From contig VCAZ01000039.1 of the NCBI GenBank assembly GCA_005784505.1, forward strand, positions 973,501 through 1,037,500: a stretch of DNA of 64,000 nt, read 5' to 3'. The notes under the pieces were generated by a model that searched no databases, was not told the DNA's origin, and saw nothing but the letters and a program-made list of their open reading frames with translations. The stretch comes from Bagarius yarrelli (Eukaryota > Chordata > Actinopteri > Siluriformes > Sisoridae). Shown piece after piece: positions 36,618 through 49,229 of this stretch; the stretch's first letter is position 1, and each line of letters starts with the position of its first letter. Position numbers and translations under genes: made by a program.

Positions 36618-37251
36618 GCATTCACATACTGTGGGGGGGTCCCGGGGGGATGATTCCCTAAAAAACGCATTCAAAAAACAGTTCAAAAACTTGAATTAAT
36701 AAGGGTGTTGTGTTCCCACGCTGAAGTCGACTGCAGGAGTAGAAGGGTCTGAATGATGATGTCATGGCTACAGTATTTCTTTTGGACAGGTAGAAATATG
36801 GTGTGATTGGATTTTGGTGTGTTTTAATAGTAACGCATGGTTAATGTCGCTTGTCTGGCTTTACAAATTAGTTTACCTACTGAAGCAGCGTGTAATCGGG
36901 GAATATTATTAAGTCCTGGTGCTGGTTTGGACCGCAAGACAGGGATGCAAGCTTTCAGTGCTATCAGGCTACAGTTAGCATTTTCCCAAGTGTCCGACTA
37001 CAACTTTGAACCAGTCAGAGTGTTTTCAGTTTACTCTGCCATATGAATCCGACCTTTGGGTAATGGATTAAAGGGAACAATTCATACAAATAGTCAGTCA
37101 TTCCTCCTAAACATGCTAAGCACAGGGTGTAATTTAAACATGGCAAGCAAAAGGGTTACCATATTATTTATGTCCAGAGATGTGTGACGTAGGATGATTG
37201 GGATCTCTAAATTGTCTATAGTGTGTGTGTGGGGGATTGTACCCTGATTGG

Positions 37252-37253
<2 letters not shown>

Positions 37254-37338
<85 letters not shown>
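37254..37338. repeat. (TA)n microsatellite
   Basis: About 85 bases of alternating TA in creld1 intron 1, ending some 60 bases before the acceptor of the first coding exon. Confidence 0.9.
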
Positions 37339-37347
<9 letters not shown>

Positions 37348-37407
37348 GTATTATATATAAAATTTGTATTAATTTCTGTATATTTTTGATTTTGTGTTTA
37401 GGCTGTC

Positions 37408-38590
37408 ATGTACTCCTCAGCACATCTGTTCCTCATCCTGCTGTTTTTGACCTTTGTCCTCTCCCTGCTAAGTGTACGGGCTGGACCCTGCCAGAGCTGC
37501 CGCAAACTTACAGAGAACTTCATTAAGGTGTGTGTGTGTGTGTCTGTGGCGTAAAAATGTATTTTATTTTTTTAATGGAACAGGCGTTAGTTTTTACATG
37601 TTGAAATGACTCTAATAATATCTCAGATATCTGTATAATATCTTTATTTAGGTATTGAATCCATGTTTAAAAATAGGTGTGTAATAATATGGATTTGTTT
37701 ACAGGGACTGGAGCGAACAGCCAATAAAAACTTTGGTGGTGGAAACACAGCTTGGGAAGAGGAGAAGCTGGCAAAATACACTCGCAGGTGAGAGGGTGAA
37801 ACACACCAGCAGTCTAATCCTTCAGATTTTTACCAGGGGTTTGTTATACTGTCATGCTTTACTGGACATGTTTTAATATTTCTGCATTTCTTTTATGTGC
37901 ATTCGTTTAATCCGAGTTCAAAATGTGGGATTTAACAATGCCAGACAATCATCCGTGGTAAATGGTAGCCAGGGAGACAGGAACAGGGAGACAGGAACAG
38001 GGAGACAGGAACAGGGAGACAGGAACAGGGAGACAGGAACAGGGAGACAGGAACAGGGAGACAGGAACAGGGAGACAGGAACAGGGAGACAGGAACAGGG
38101 AGACACGAACAGGGAGACACGAACAGGGAGACACGAACAGGGAGAGAGACAGACGGCCGGACAGAGTGGAACAAAGACAGCAGACAAAGAGAGGGACAGA
38201 CAACTTATTGTTGTTGTTATTAAAAATAGTTAATAATTAAAAACATAAAAAATATAGTTAATTTAATAATTTGTGAATTTTTTTATTACTATGAACAGCA
38301 ACCTAACAACAAAGGATAATTGTTGTGTAGGACCCTGTGTGTAATCATGTTTACACACACGCACACACTGTAAAAACTTAAAGTGAAAGTTTAGATACCT
38401 CCTAATTAATCATCATATACCCATCACTCGTTTTGTTATTCCCGCTGATGGGGTAGTTGTAGCTCAGCGGTTAAAATGTTGGACTGTTAATCCAAGGGTC
38501 ATAAGTTTAATTTTCAGCACCACCAAGCTGCCATTTGAAATAAGATAAATGTAAGCCAGTCTGGATAAAGGCTTCTGCCTAATGCCAAAA

Positions 38591-38638
<48 letters not shown>

Positions 38639-40111
38639 TCATAGTGAAACCCGACTGCTGGAGATTGTGGAATCAGCATGCGAGAAAACTGACTTTGAAT
38701 GTAACAAGCTGCTGGAGCAGATCGAGGACCAGGTTGAGACCTGGTGGTTCCACAGGTGAGCGTAAATCTATGTGTATCTACTAGAAGTGGAGGTGAACTC
38801 AGCTTTTGATTTTCACGTTAACATTAAGCACTAAATGGCAACCTTAATGTGGTGTATTGAAAAGTGGCTAAATAATCCAGCGGACAGTACAGCCTAGTTT
38901 AGATTACATTCACTTTCTTAACTTACCTTTAATGTTAACATTATTCAGTCACACTCTGGCTGTGCATCCATCCTGCATCCTGTTAACATAAAACTGTGTT
39001 GTTTATTCTTGCACTTTATATTGTGTGTATATATATATATATATATATATACTTTATATATACGGTTGTGTATAATTACTATTGTCCATTGACATGACAT
39101 ATAAAAAAAATCCTCACAATGTTATTTTATGTACTTTTGTCTAGATGGATGGATAGAATGGGATGAATAGAATGTGATGGATGGACAGACAGACAGACAG
39201 ACAGACAGACACAGACAGACAGATAGAATAGTTGTATAGGTAGGTAGATGGGTAAGTGGATATATAGATGGCTGGATGGTTGGAGAGGAAAGGAATGGAT
39301 GTATAGATCAGTGGGGGGGGGTGTCTGACCACTGGACTCTGAGTAAGTCTGACTTATACCAAAGAAGTCGCAATAAAAATAATCAATCTGGCAACGCTGG
39401 GGGGGGGGGGGTGTCGTCGAATCGTAAAATGGCTTCATCTTAGATAAATCAGATTGATTGCTTTATATGCGGGTTGTACTTTATCAGATCGAGTTATTGG
39501 ATTTCATTTATTTATCAGAGCATCTTACCCATCTGTATTTTTATTTTCACTTGTATCACCTGATCATTTTATCTGTCTGATATTGTGTGTATATAATAGT
39601 AATAAATGGTGTCTTTATGTTTTTAGACAACAGGAAGCCCCTGACTTGTTCGAGTGGTTGTGTATTGAAGAGCTTCAACTTTGCTGCCCCGCCGGGCGCT
39701 TCGGACCAGAATGTGCCGGTAAATCTTTACAAATTGCTTCATCCTGTACTTTCATACACACTTAATCGCTTGGCCTATCTAGATAACTTGATTTATTTGT
39801 TGCAAACACTCAAATAGCACCACTCCAGATGTTCATGATGCTGCAGTTTAAACCTTCTGTTTATTTTTCAGAATGCCCATCAGGTCCTGGAGGTGTGTGT
39901 GGAGGTCTCGGCCGCTGTGAGGGAGAGGGTACGCGTCTCGGTGATGGAGAGTGCGTGTGTGACCCCGGTTATTCAGGGCCTCTGTGTCAGGACTGCGCAG
40001 ACGGATATTACAGAGAAAAGGGTTCCAATCACTCGCAGCCGCCCTGCTCAGGTGACTAACAGCAGCATGGCTGACCTTAGTTTGATAAATGCAACTTAGA
40101 ATTGTGTTACA

Positions 40112-40197
<86 letters not shown>

Positions 40198-41926
40198 TTG
40201 TAGCTTGCTATCACGCTTGTAAAAAATGTACTGGTCCACAAGACTACATGTGTCTGGACTGTAAGCCAGGCTGGATTCTTCATTCCAACAAGTGTGTGGG
40301 TGAGTTGTTGTTTTTTCTTTTTGATTATATCTGTTTAAAATAGATCAGCAACTGTAGCAACTAATCTACAGTAAACTAGTTCTCTTAGATTTTTACCTAA
40401 CAGCTTTTCTCTTAGAGTAAAGATGGAACAATTTAAGAAAGTGAGAAATGTGACTTTCTTCAAGAAAAAAAACCCCCTAGGAATACTGAGAAACGGGTAT
40501 GAAAGCTTTCCTGTAGTGGGAAAAATCGACTAACTGTTGCTCTGATGTTGGAAACCTCATTTCACAAATCTTACCACACAACACTCATACCAGTTATACT
40601 GTAAAAAACAATAACATATTAACTATAGATGAATGAATAGATGGAGAGATTAATAGATGAGTGGATAGATACAGATAAATGAATAGGTAGGTAGATGGAT
40701 AGATAGATAGATAGTTAGATAAGTAGATGGTTGGATAGATAGATGGATAGATAGATGGATGAATTAATACATGGATGGATGGATGGGTGGGTAGTTAGGG
40801 GTGGCTAGTTAGATGGGTTGATGGATAATTAATCGGGTAGTTAGATATGTAGTTGGATGGATGGATGGATGGATAGATGAATAATCGGTTAGTCAGATAG
40901 GTGAATACATGGATGGATAGATAGATAGATGGATAATCAGGTACTTAGATGGGTGGATAGATGTATGTATGGATGGATGGATGGATAGATGGATAATGGG
41001 GTAGTTGGATGGATGGATAGATGGATAGGAAGAGAGGATGGCTGAATGGATGGTTGGATAGATGTGTGTATTGATAGATTGAAAAGTGTGACTTCTGAAT
41101 TAAAGGTGTGTGTAACCCCTTCGTCTTGTTCTGCAGATGTGGATGAGTGCGGCACTGAGTTGGCTCGCTGCTCGACGAACACTTACTGTTTCAACACCGA
41201 CGGCTCGTACGAATGCAGAGGTATGTTCAGACCCAGATACAAAAACACTGACATACACACATACACACAACATGTTCATCTGTCTCTTCCTCTCGGCTGT
41301 GTGTAGGCTGTGATCAGGCGTGTGTAGGATGCATGGGCAGCGGTCCTGCTCGCTGTAGGAAATGTGCTCGTGGTTACAGACTGAACGGAGCCAAGTGTCT
41401 CGGTACGTCTCCTAGTTACACCGGAATTTCAAGTTAGACTACAGTTTTAAAGATTTTACAAGTCGTTTGTTTGTTTAGATGTGGACGAGTGTAAAGAGAA
41501 AGCGATTGCCTGCCCTGGACTGAATGAAGCTTGTATTAACGAAGAGGGTTCGTACCGCTGCGAGTGCGCAGATGGTTTTATACGCAGAGACAGCATCTGT
41601 GTGGAGAACCTGCCATTGTGTAAGTGTCTTAAAGTAAAAATCAAAGAGTTCCGGTTTGTTCGAATCAGATGGAAATGTTTAGATAACATTTTTTACATCT
41701 TTCAGCCGATCCAAACAAAGGCTTATTCGACGACATGACTGACGATGAGGTACTCGTCCTCCAGCAGATGTTTTTCGGCGTAGTGATCTGCGCGCTAGCC
41801 ACGCTCGCCGCCAAAGGAGACATGGTCTTTACCGCCATCTTTATCGGAGGCATAGCCGCCATGGCTGGTTACTGGCTCTCGGAAAAGGGTGACCGCATGC
41901 TGGACGGCATTCTCAAAGGACGTTAA
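37408..41926 (+). CDS. creld1: Cysteine-rich with EGF-like domains 1
   Basis: Membrane EGF protein of the ER/cell surface, linked in mammals to heart valve and septum development through calcineurin/NFAT. Coding exons: 37408-37527, 37705-37787, 38645-38755, 39627-39718, 39872-40051, 40204-40299, 41137-41220, 41307-41402, 41479-41619, 41706-41926. Phases agree (407 residues; human about 420). Order: signal peptide 1-25; CxxC at Cys28/Cys31; WE domain from about 52 (FGGGNTAWEEEKL, QVETWWFH, APDLFEWLC); Cys-rich EGF/furin-like repeats; calcium-binding EGF at about 228-255 (DVDECGTE) and 288-330 (DVDECKEK); two C-terminal membrane helices at about 357-396 (MFFGVVICALATLAAKGD, FIGGIAAMAGYWL). The helices make it CRELD1, not CRELD2. 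Fish may have two creld1 copies; which one this is cannot be told. Confidence 0.96.
37971..38146 (+). repeat. 14-bp minisatellite (AGGGAGACAGGAAC)n
   Basis: About 12 tandem units in the creld1 intron after exon 37705-37787. The last three units carry a g-to-c change ('cacgaac'). The repeat reads open in several frames because 14 is not a multiple of three; it is not a gene. Confidence 0.92.
38451..38597 (+). repeat. tRNA-derived SINE, family A, abutting (TG)n
   Basis: 'agttgtagctcagcggttaa', 'ggactgttaatccaagggtc' and the tail 'ggcttctgcctaatgccaaa', running directly into the TG tract. Its 3' end is about 50 bases from a creld1 splice acceptor. Confidence 0.65.
38594..38637 (+). repeat. (TG)n microsatellite next to creld1 acceptor
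   Basis: About 44 bases of alternating TG, ending seven bases before the AG of exon 38645-38755 in place of a pyrimidine tract. Confidence 0.9.
39170..39420. repeat. (GATG)/(AGAC)/(GATA) array plus G-runs
   Basis: Mixed tetranucleotide repeats at 39170-39290, followed by G-runs at 39313-39320 and 39400-39411, in the creld1 intron before exon 39627-39718. Confidence 0.8.
40117..40196 (+). repeat. (TG)40 microsatellite next to creld1 acceptor
   Basis: Eighty bases of pure alternating TG, ending seven bases before the first base of exon 40204-40299; only 'attgtag' separates them. Confidence 0.93.
40625..41085. repeat. (GATG)n/(GATA)n tetranucleotide array
   Basis: About 460 bases of imperfect GATG/GATA units in the creld1 intron, ending about 50 bases before the acceptor of exon 41137-41220. 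Confidence 0.9.
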
Positions 41927-44465
41927 CCTATTAGAAGCCTCAGGAACTTGAAAGCAAGGACAGATCGGCAAACGGTACACAAGCCAATACGGCGACTTGA
42001 ACTTGAAGTTAGGAGGGGGTTTGAGAGGTTGTAGAGTGATGAGGTTGGGGGGCAATCGTAATGACGCTGGGGAGTTTAACACTCAGACTATGCTACGAGT
42101 TGTACTATGCACAGTACAATCTCTCTGCTGCGCTGCTATAAGAGACACCGAGACATTTTTACTACACTTGAATCCAGATTAAGGTTGTCGAAAAAGGACT
42201 GCACTAAAGTTCACCACACTTTAGCTTTTTATTTCAGATGCTGTTTGTTTGCTCTCTTTAGATTACAAACGAAGTGATTTAGGACATTTTAAGCTCTGGG
42301 ATGTATCTGAGCATGATAAGCAAAAGTCTAAACTATAGTTCTAAAACTCCGGTTTGTAATTAGCATGTTAAACATACAATTAACAATCCTAGCTTTTCTA
42401 AAGTTTCTTTAAATGATAAACTATATGGGCAAAGGTTTGTGGACACCTCAACCAACACACCAACGTAATTGTCTTCCCTAAACTGTTACCAAAAAGATTG
42501 TCTTTGTAAGAGACCCAATCACTGTTCCAGCATGACAATGCCCCTGTGCACAAAGAATCTTAAGGTCTAAGAAGTTCTGGTTGGTGTTGAAGGACGTAAG
42601 TGTTCTTAACAGAACTCTAATTTTGAATCAACACGTTTAATAATGAACTGGAACACCAACTGCACCCCAGACCTCCTCACCTCAACATTGGCGTCTGATC
42701 TCACTAATACTGTCTGATCTCACTAATACTATTGTATCTGTCTAAACAAAACTCCCCACAGAGGTTATTCTAGGAGTGGAAGTGAGACTACATCTAAAAA
42801 AACGTTGATCTATATATGAATGCGCTGGTCATGTGATCATTGTGTCCATAAATGCAGTTTGTCCCAATCTCAAGTGTATAGTTATCGTCTCACCCCTAAT
42901 TTACACAGCTAAATAAATGCACAGAAATGTTTGTCTAAGGAAAGTAAGACCGCATACATACGATTTTCTAAAGCGCATGAACCCTCGATCCAAAAATGGA
43001 GGTTTAAGGTATAATGTATAACTGAACAATTTTAATTTTGTGTTATTTTTAGGTTTATAGAACAGCAATCTTAAGTACATAAAATGTTATTTATTTATAT
43101 TTTTTATTATTTATTTCAGTTCCTTTAAGGTACATTTTCTTAATAGAATAATATTAAGTAATTTTATTTATTTATTTATTTATATTTGTTTTTATTTTGG
43201 TAGCAGAAAACTATTTTAGTGTCGATATGAGAAAAAGTGTACGTTATTTTAATTTTGTTAATTTAATTATTGCTTAAATAAACCTACATCAGTCTGAAAT
43301 TGTCATATATTTAAATAGAAATAGCATGTTAAGGTAATTTATTTATGCTGATTTGAGGTTTTTCTTTCTTTCTTTTTGATATTTTGGCACAAACCTTTTA
43401 GCTTAAATCTTAAACTAAAAGTAATGTTTAAAAGTGGAAATAAATGAATCGATTATACAGTTAAGTAATTGGCTATGCGGTTTTATTGACTATTTTAGGT
43501 GCTCACTGCGAGTTATCATAAAATCCAATTGTTTTTTAAATAATTTATTGCACATATCAGTATAAACAACTGACATTCTTTTAAATAGTCACCATCGAAC
43601 CTAAAACATTGAATGTAAAATATTAGAGTTGAATAATGAGCTTCTTTTAATAAAACAATGATTTATTGCATTAAAAACTTTTTAAATCACTTTTTATTGT
43701 ATTAAAACGTCTACACTAAAAATACACAACACCTCCAAATGTGTACTTTTTAATTCATAGTATTGCAATGTATCGCATGACAATATATCGTGATGAGTGT
43801 ATATAAAAAAAAAAAGAACAGGGTTAAAACCAATGCGGCTTAAAAACTACCGTCACTTTATTACACGAGTATAAATAAAATTCTATAACAAGTGACTGTT
43901 CAACCCCACAGAATGAAGTAAAACCTCAGTCTAGTATTGGACACTATTAAAGCAAATATTATAATACTTTTACTAATAATTTTATAATATAAAAAACCCC
44001 CTTATTCTACACATTCCATCAATATACACACATATATATATATATATACACACTTATATACACAATACATACAATTGTTCTAGGACAATATGTAAGGAAG
44101 ATTTACTCATTTTCCCAGCATCCTTTAGGACTACAGACATAATTTGAACCTTTTGTTAATGGACCAGAATGAAAACTATCATATTGAAAAAATAAAGTAA
44201 CGCCTTTTTGATTATCTGCATATTACAAAATTGCCTAGGAAAAAGATCACCGGGTTAAAAGTTTACTTTACCAGTCCTACATTATTATATAGTCCTAAAT
44301 TATTCGCTTAACAAGTAAAATTTTCACCATTTTTAGGATTTCTTTGTTTTTAGTCTCTTATAAAATAGCCACTGCTTCGTTACCTGGACTTACTTCTAAA
44401 ATTCTATCAAGTATAAAAAGGTTCTAGAAAACGAATGATGTTTTTGTTTTAGCCAGCACAAAACA
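41927..44465. other. Convergent intergenic space, creld1 and mbd4 3' ends
   Basis: Holds the creld1 3' UTR (candidate AATAAA near 42912 and 43279) and, on the other strand, the mbd4 3' UTR (TTTATT at 43856-43861 reads AATAAA on the - strand). The first 200 bases after creld1 are GC-richer; the remainder is AT-rich, with 'cgatatatcgtga' repeat fragments near 43770. No gene was seen. Confidence 0.5.
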
Positions 44466-44832
44466 TCAGATTCCCAAATTCTTGTGGTTTTCCCACAGCC
44501 ATGCGTGATACTTGTTCAGCTTGTGGTCTTGTGGAGTGACCTGAAAAATAAACAGCACACAAAACTAACTTTAGGTACTTCTTAGTATGGGCTTTAGTGT
44601 GTATATATATATGTGTGTGTGTGTGTCACCTCTCTCCATTCTCCCAGACAGAATATACGGTAGGAATCGTTTCCGTATTTGCCGATGCCGTAGAGCTCGT
44701 CGGGATACCGCCAGGACTTGGTGAGAAACTCATCTGCCAAAGACAGAAGCACATAAACCCTAAGGACAACCGAAAAAAGTTATAGAAAGTGTAAAAAAAA
44801 AAAAAATTGTAAAAATTGCTCCAAACTGCATA

Positions 44833-44863
<31 letters not shown>

Positions 44864-47800
44864 CACACACCAGAGAAGCGGATGAGGGTTTTGGCTCGTA
44901 GGGTGTTGAGACCGAGTGGCTGCATGAGATCAGCGAGCGGCTTCCAGTCACTGGAACGTGTTACCTCAGCCGAAGGGTAACGCTCAAAAAACTGCCACAG
45001 CACGGGAATTGCCAATTTCCCTAAAGCCAAACATGCAGAATACACATTCTACTATACACATAGACGTCTACGACTTTAGTTCACATCTGCAGTTTCTGTG
45101 ACCTCATTACCGCTGGTTTTGTTGAGGAAGATGGTGGCCACTAGGAGCTTCCACGGGTCATGAAACAAGGTTTCCTGCACTAGGTTGAAAGGGGAACGTG
45201 GAGGGGTCCACTTCCTGAATGCTTTCCGCTTGGGAGGACTGACACCTATGACCCGGGGAGATGTGGAAAATTTGGGTTTCCGACACATTCGTACCGTTGA
45301 CTTAAGATAATAATAGTAGAAATATGACATCAAGATGTACAACAGTGCCGGTTCTCCTGCGTTCTTTCATTCATCTTCTATACCCGCTTATTATCGATCT
45401 TTAGTAAAAAAAAAAATAATAATACTGCCTCGCTAGTAATTGATAAGGAAATAAAACTGTTAAAATGCAATAAATGAACCGTGTGGATTTATTATTAGTA
45501 ATTAATTAATCTTGATAATCACTTCAATAATTCAGCCATTTATATGAATCTAGATTTAGAAATGAATGACGTAATACTCATGTTGTCCACTAGAGGGAGA
45601 ACAAGAAAAGACATGACTTGCGTCACAACGGTCCCATCACATGACGTGAAAAATATAACAACAATATTGATTTGCTAACAACAAATGTTCGCACTCCGAT
45701 GGGAATTTGGAACAAGCCAATCAGAGCTCACCCTCAAATCACATGCTACTCAAAAGTTTACCGACCCACATATACTCTCGTTTGTCCGGCACCCCGAACA
45801 CATCAACAAAATACAGTTTGTATAACAGTACAATTGTTTTGTTTTTATAGAAATAATATTATAGCTAACAGTGGAATAGACTGACTCATTGGTTTTATTT
45901 TGTTATTAATTAGCGATCTATATTTTTAACAGTTTTCGCCGGACAACAGCGCCCCCTATTGCCTGTTTTCCACAATGGGAAAGTCTTCAGGACATCGAGG
46001 CAAAATCAAAAGAAAAAAAAACCCCAAATCAATTTGAACGGATGAAAAATGTACAGTATGTGATTATTTATCTTTATCTGCATTACTTTAGTTTACGAGT
46101 CTTACTCTTTAGTGCACCTACCGTCATTCTTCCTTGTAAAATATGGACTGGTTTTCCGTTTGTCTGAAAAAACAGACAAACAATCAAACAAACGTAATAT
46201 AGCCAAAGCCTACAAACCACCAGGTACAAGAAACATCGAGTCTCAAATAGTTTAGTACTAATTTAAAAGGTAGAAAGAAACTAGTTTAGTAATTTATATA
46301 TGCACTGCATTATGCCTGCTGTAAAATGGTATCTGTCTGTCTCTGTCTATCTATCTATTTATCTGTGTCTGTCTGTCTGTCTATCCGTCTGTCTCTGTGT
46401 CAGTGAATTTGAAAGGTAAAAGAAAATAGTTCAGTACTTTATATATGAACTGCATTATGCCTGCTGTAAAATGTTGTCTGTCTGTCTGTCTATATATCTG
46501 TCCGTCGGTCCTGTCTATGAATGAGTGAATTTGAAAAATAGAAGGAACTACCTAGACTATACAGAATCCAGTGTATGAATATTATTTGTTTTTATCGATC
46601 TGTACAGGGGTTTGAGTTGATGCTCACCACTGTGTGTGTTTCTGACAGGTGAGCTAACTCCACCTCTGGCTGTGCTACTTTTCTTCTCCTCACTCACTTC
46701 ATCGCTTTCTTTTCCCTCCTCTCCTTCGCTTTCTGATGCTGCCTGCACTCTTATGACTGGAACCGAGTCTGTTCCGTTTCCTCTCCCGCTGCTGGACAAG
46801 CGCTCCATTTTGGCCTTGATGCCTTCATGTTCTTTTTCGTTACACTTTAGTTTCTGCATCTGGACTTGTGTATTGTCTTCCTCCTCCACTGCTGCCTCTT
46901 TATTCTGTGACTGTCCCACAGTTTCACCGGGACACTTTTTAGTGGTTTGTTTGGTCTGGGTTGCTTTTCTTCTTCTTGGGTTTTGTTGGTTCTGTTTTGG
47001 TTTTTTTTCTGGGTTTGATTCATGAGACTGAGCTTTGATGTTTGGGCTACAGTCAAAAGCGTCCAGTTGCAGATTAGGACATCCCTCCGAGCGCAGGTAC
47101 TTCTGGAGCTCTGCTTTAGATCGCAAGCGTTTACCCTGAGGACTGTAAATAACATGTATTTTAAAAAAAAGAGACCAACAGGAAGCAGTTACTGCAATTA
47201 ATAACTAAAAAAAATGGATATAGACTGTAATATTAATTTATATTATAGTTTTGTAATATTGATTTTTTGCCATTTATTCATCTATCTATCCATCCATCTT
47301 TGTTCAAATGTCCTTCAGTCTGTCTGTCTATCTATCTATCTATCTTTCCATATGTCCATTCATCCATCCATCCATAGATAAACAGATGGATAGATAGATA
47401 GATGAATAAACAGACCTACCTACCTGTCTGTCTGTCCATCATGTGGGAAGTGGTGGCTTAGTGGTTAAGGTAAGGTGTTGGACTGATACCAGAAAGACCG
47501 GGGTTCGATCCCCAGCACCACCAAGCCACCACTGTTGGGCCCCCTGAGCAAGACCCTCAACCCCCAATTGCTCAGTTGCATATAAAAGAGATAAATGCTA
47601 AACACTTTAAATGTATGTATTTATCTGTCCGTCTGTCCATCCATCCATCCATTTTTTCTTACACTTCAGACTGAGGCTCCAGGTCCCTAGAATAAAGCTG
47701 GTCTTCTAGTCAGTCTTGGGCTAAAACCTGATGCTATAATACCTGATGATGTAGGTGTCCATTCTTCCTGCAGTCTTGCCTTGCTTACGCTGTCTGGTCT

Positions 47801-48374
47801 CTTTTGTCCATCCGAGAGGAAGCAAAGTTTCCATCTGCTCGGTAGGAACAGCCATCGTCTGGTCAGCACTTCTGTCAGGAATCATCTGTACTCCTGAGCA
47901 TGGAGGGCTGTTGGGTAATAAGGAATAAACCAGATTTACATTTGAGTTTTAACCAGTTACAGATACACGGATCACTGCTGAACATCCAGGAGAGACGATC
48001 GGTTTAGTTATAAACATCAGAAAATGACATCATCATTTCAGATAAAGCAACATTAAATAAAACAAATGTAATGAAAACCGATGTATGTATTTATCTTAGA
48101 TGATTAGTGATGGGTCTGTTATCGCACAATGCTTTAACCCCCCTGAACAGCACACTGCAACATGTTTTTATATGCAGACGTTTACAGAGATAAATGTATT
48201 AATAAGTGACATGTTACTCCAGACAATCATGTATTTTTAGTTCTTAGGAAAGAGGGATGAAACTCCTATAGGAGAGAAAAAGTCACAGCAGACGACATCT
48301 TCACTGACACAGTATAGCATCACAAAAAACATGTCAGACCCCAGTGTGAGAGAACACATCAATCTGTCTGTAAG

Positions 48375-48426
<52 letters not shown>

Positions 48427-48595
48427 CCTAGCTGTTCATCTACCTATCTGTCTGTCTATCTGTCTGTCTATCCAGCTTTTTATCTATCTATCTATCTATC
48501 TAGCTGTTCATCTATCTATCTATCTATTCATCTATATGTCTATCTAGCTGTTCATCTATCTATCTATCTATCTATCTATGTCTATCTAGCTGTTC

Positions 48596-48659
<64 letters not shown>

Positions 48660-48779
48660 GTCTACCTAGCTGTTCATCTACCTATCTGTCTGTCTATCTG
48701 TCTTTCTATCTGTCTGTCTATCCAGCTTTTTTCTATCTATCTATCTATCTATCTATCTATTCATCTATCTATCTAGCTG

Positions 48780-48814
<35 letters not shown>

Positions 48815-49229
48815 GTTCATCTATCTATCTATCTGTCTCTGTCCATCTTACAATTCCTCTGTCTGTCAGTCTATCTATCTATCTGTCTGTCTGTCAAGCT
48901 TTCTATGTGTCTGTCTATCTGAAGTTCTGGCGCAAAATGAAGTTTTAACAACATTCATGCTGCCTGTAAGACCAGACCAGTCGCCCATTAAAGCACTTAT
49001 AAATACCCGAGTGAAGCGACTGTCCTCACAGTCCTAATATCAGACTGATCCTCTAAGACTCGTGCTTCTAGTCTCTGATCCAGTGAACCCGTCCAATCAA
49101 ATACTAATCAAAGACTTCTAATGGGTAAATAAAATAACGGAATGAAACAAAGGAGATCAAACACCTAAACCTTATAAATCTTCCTTTCGTTTGTTTAAAC
49201 AAACCTGTCTTACGTCCAGAAAGTCTCAT
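44466..49229 (-). CDS. mbd4: Methyl-CpG-binding domain protein 4, thymine/uracil DNA glycosylase
   Basis: Nuclear base-excision enzyme that removes T or U opposite G at methylated CpG. Exons in reading order: 49229-49214, 47893-47743, 47142-46628, 46163-46122, 45245-45111, 45020-44871, 44733-44630, 44540-44466. Phases agree (395 residues; human 580). The MBD spans the exon 2/3 join: LGWTKETRQRKQGKTAGR, then ISPQGKRLRSKAELQKYL. A charged linker follows, then KRKTSPYFTRKN and the glycosylase: KRKAFRKWTPPRSPFNLVQE, LVATIFLNKTSGKLAIPVLW, LGLNTLRAKTLIRFSDEF, LYGIGKYGNDSYRIF. The catalytic Asp (human D560) is kept as D376 in PQDHKLNKY, codon 44528-44526. The 16-nt first coding exon is inferred; translation could instead start at an ATG in exon 2. 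Confidence 0.94.
44820..44863. repeat. Poly(T) run beside mbd4 exon
   Basis: About 30 T bases (poly(A) on the mbd4 sense strand) just after the donor of the 45020-44871 exon. It could be the tail of a retroposed repeat. Confidence 0.7.
45368..45400 (-). repeat. Tail fragment of family C SINE
   Basis: 'tcattcatcttctatacccgcttatt' type sequence is the inverse of the family C tail seen at 14165-14195. The rest of the element is missing. Confidence 0.55.
47279..47420. repeat. Mixed (TCTA)/(CATC)/(GATA) tetranucleotides
   Basis: Imperfect tetranucleotide stretch in the mbd4 intron between exons 2 and 3. Its two halves are roughly inverse of each other (TCTA/CATC then GATA/GATG). Confidence 0.8.
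47449..47610 (+). repeat. tRNA-derived SINE, family A, well preserved
   Basis: 'agtggtggcttagtggttaa', 'cggggttcgatccccagcac', 'ccactgttgggccccctgag' and the tail 'gagataaatgctaaacact'. It is the cleanest copy of this family and is in an mbd4 intron. Confidence 0.82.
48361..48925 (+). repeat. (TCTA)n/(TCTG)n array in mbd4 intron 1
   Basis: About 560 bases of TCTA units with 'agctgttcatct' interruptions that recur several times, giving a loose higher-order pattern. Confidence 0.93.

Noticed and set aside
37895..38240. Frames coding for a repeated RETGTGRQEQGD protein and its antisense
   Set aside because: A 14-bp minisatellite reads open in several frames on both strands. It lies within a creld1 intron.
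45246..45300. Earlier acceptor ('cttaag' before 45300) for the mbd4 glycosylase exon
   Set aside because: It would need phase 0, but the upstream exon KRKTSPYFTRKND ends in phase 1. The acceptor before 45245 fits and gives NDGVSPPKRKAF, in line with the family.
46636..47025. 129-codon frame on the + strand
   Set aside because: It is a shadow of the large mbd4 exon 47142-46628, which has correct splice borders and continues the MBD.
47449..47520. tRNA gene candidates (A-box and B-box present)
   Set aside because: These and similar hits are heads of SINEs: they continue into shared SINE bodies and do not fold into a full cloverleaf.
48331..48669. Ser/Tyr/Ile repeat frame
   Set aside because: It is a translation of (TCTA)n. 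The same applies to frames at 27372, 50752 and 51822.
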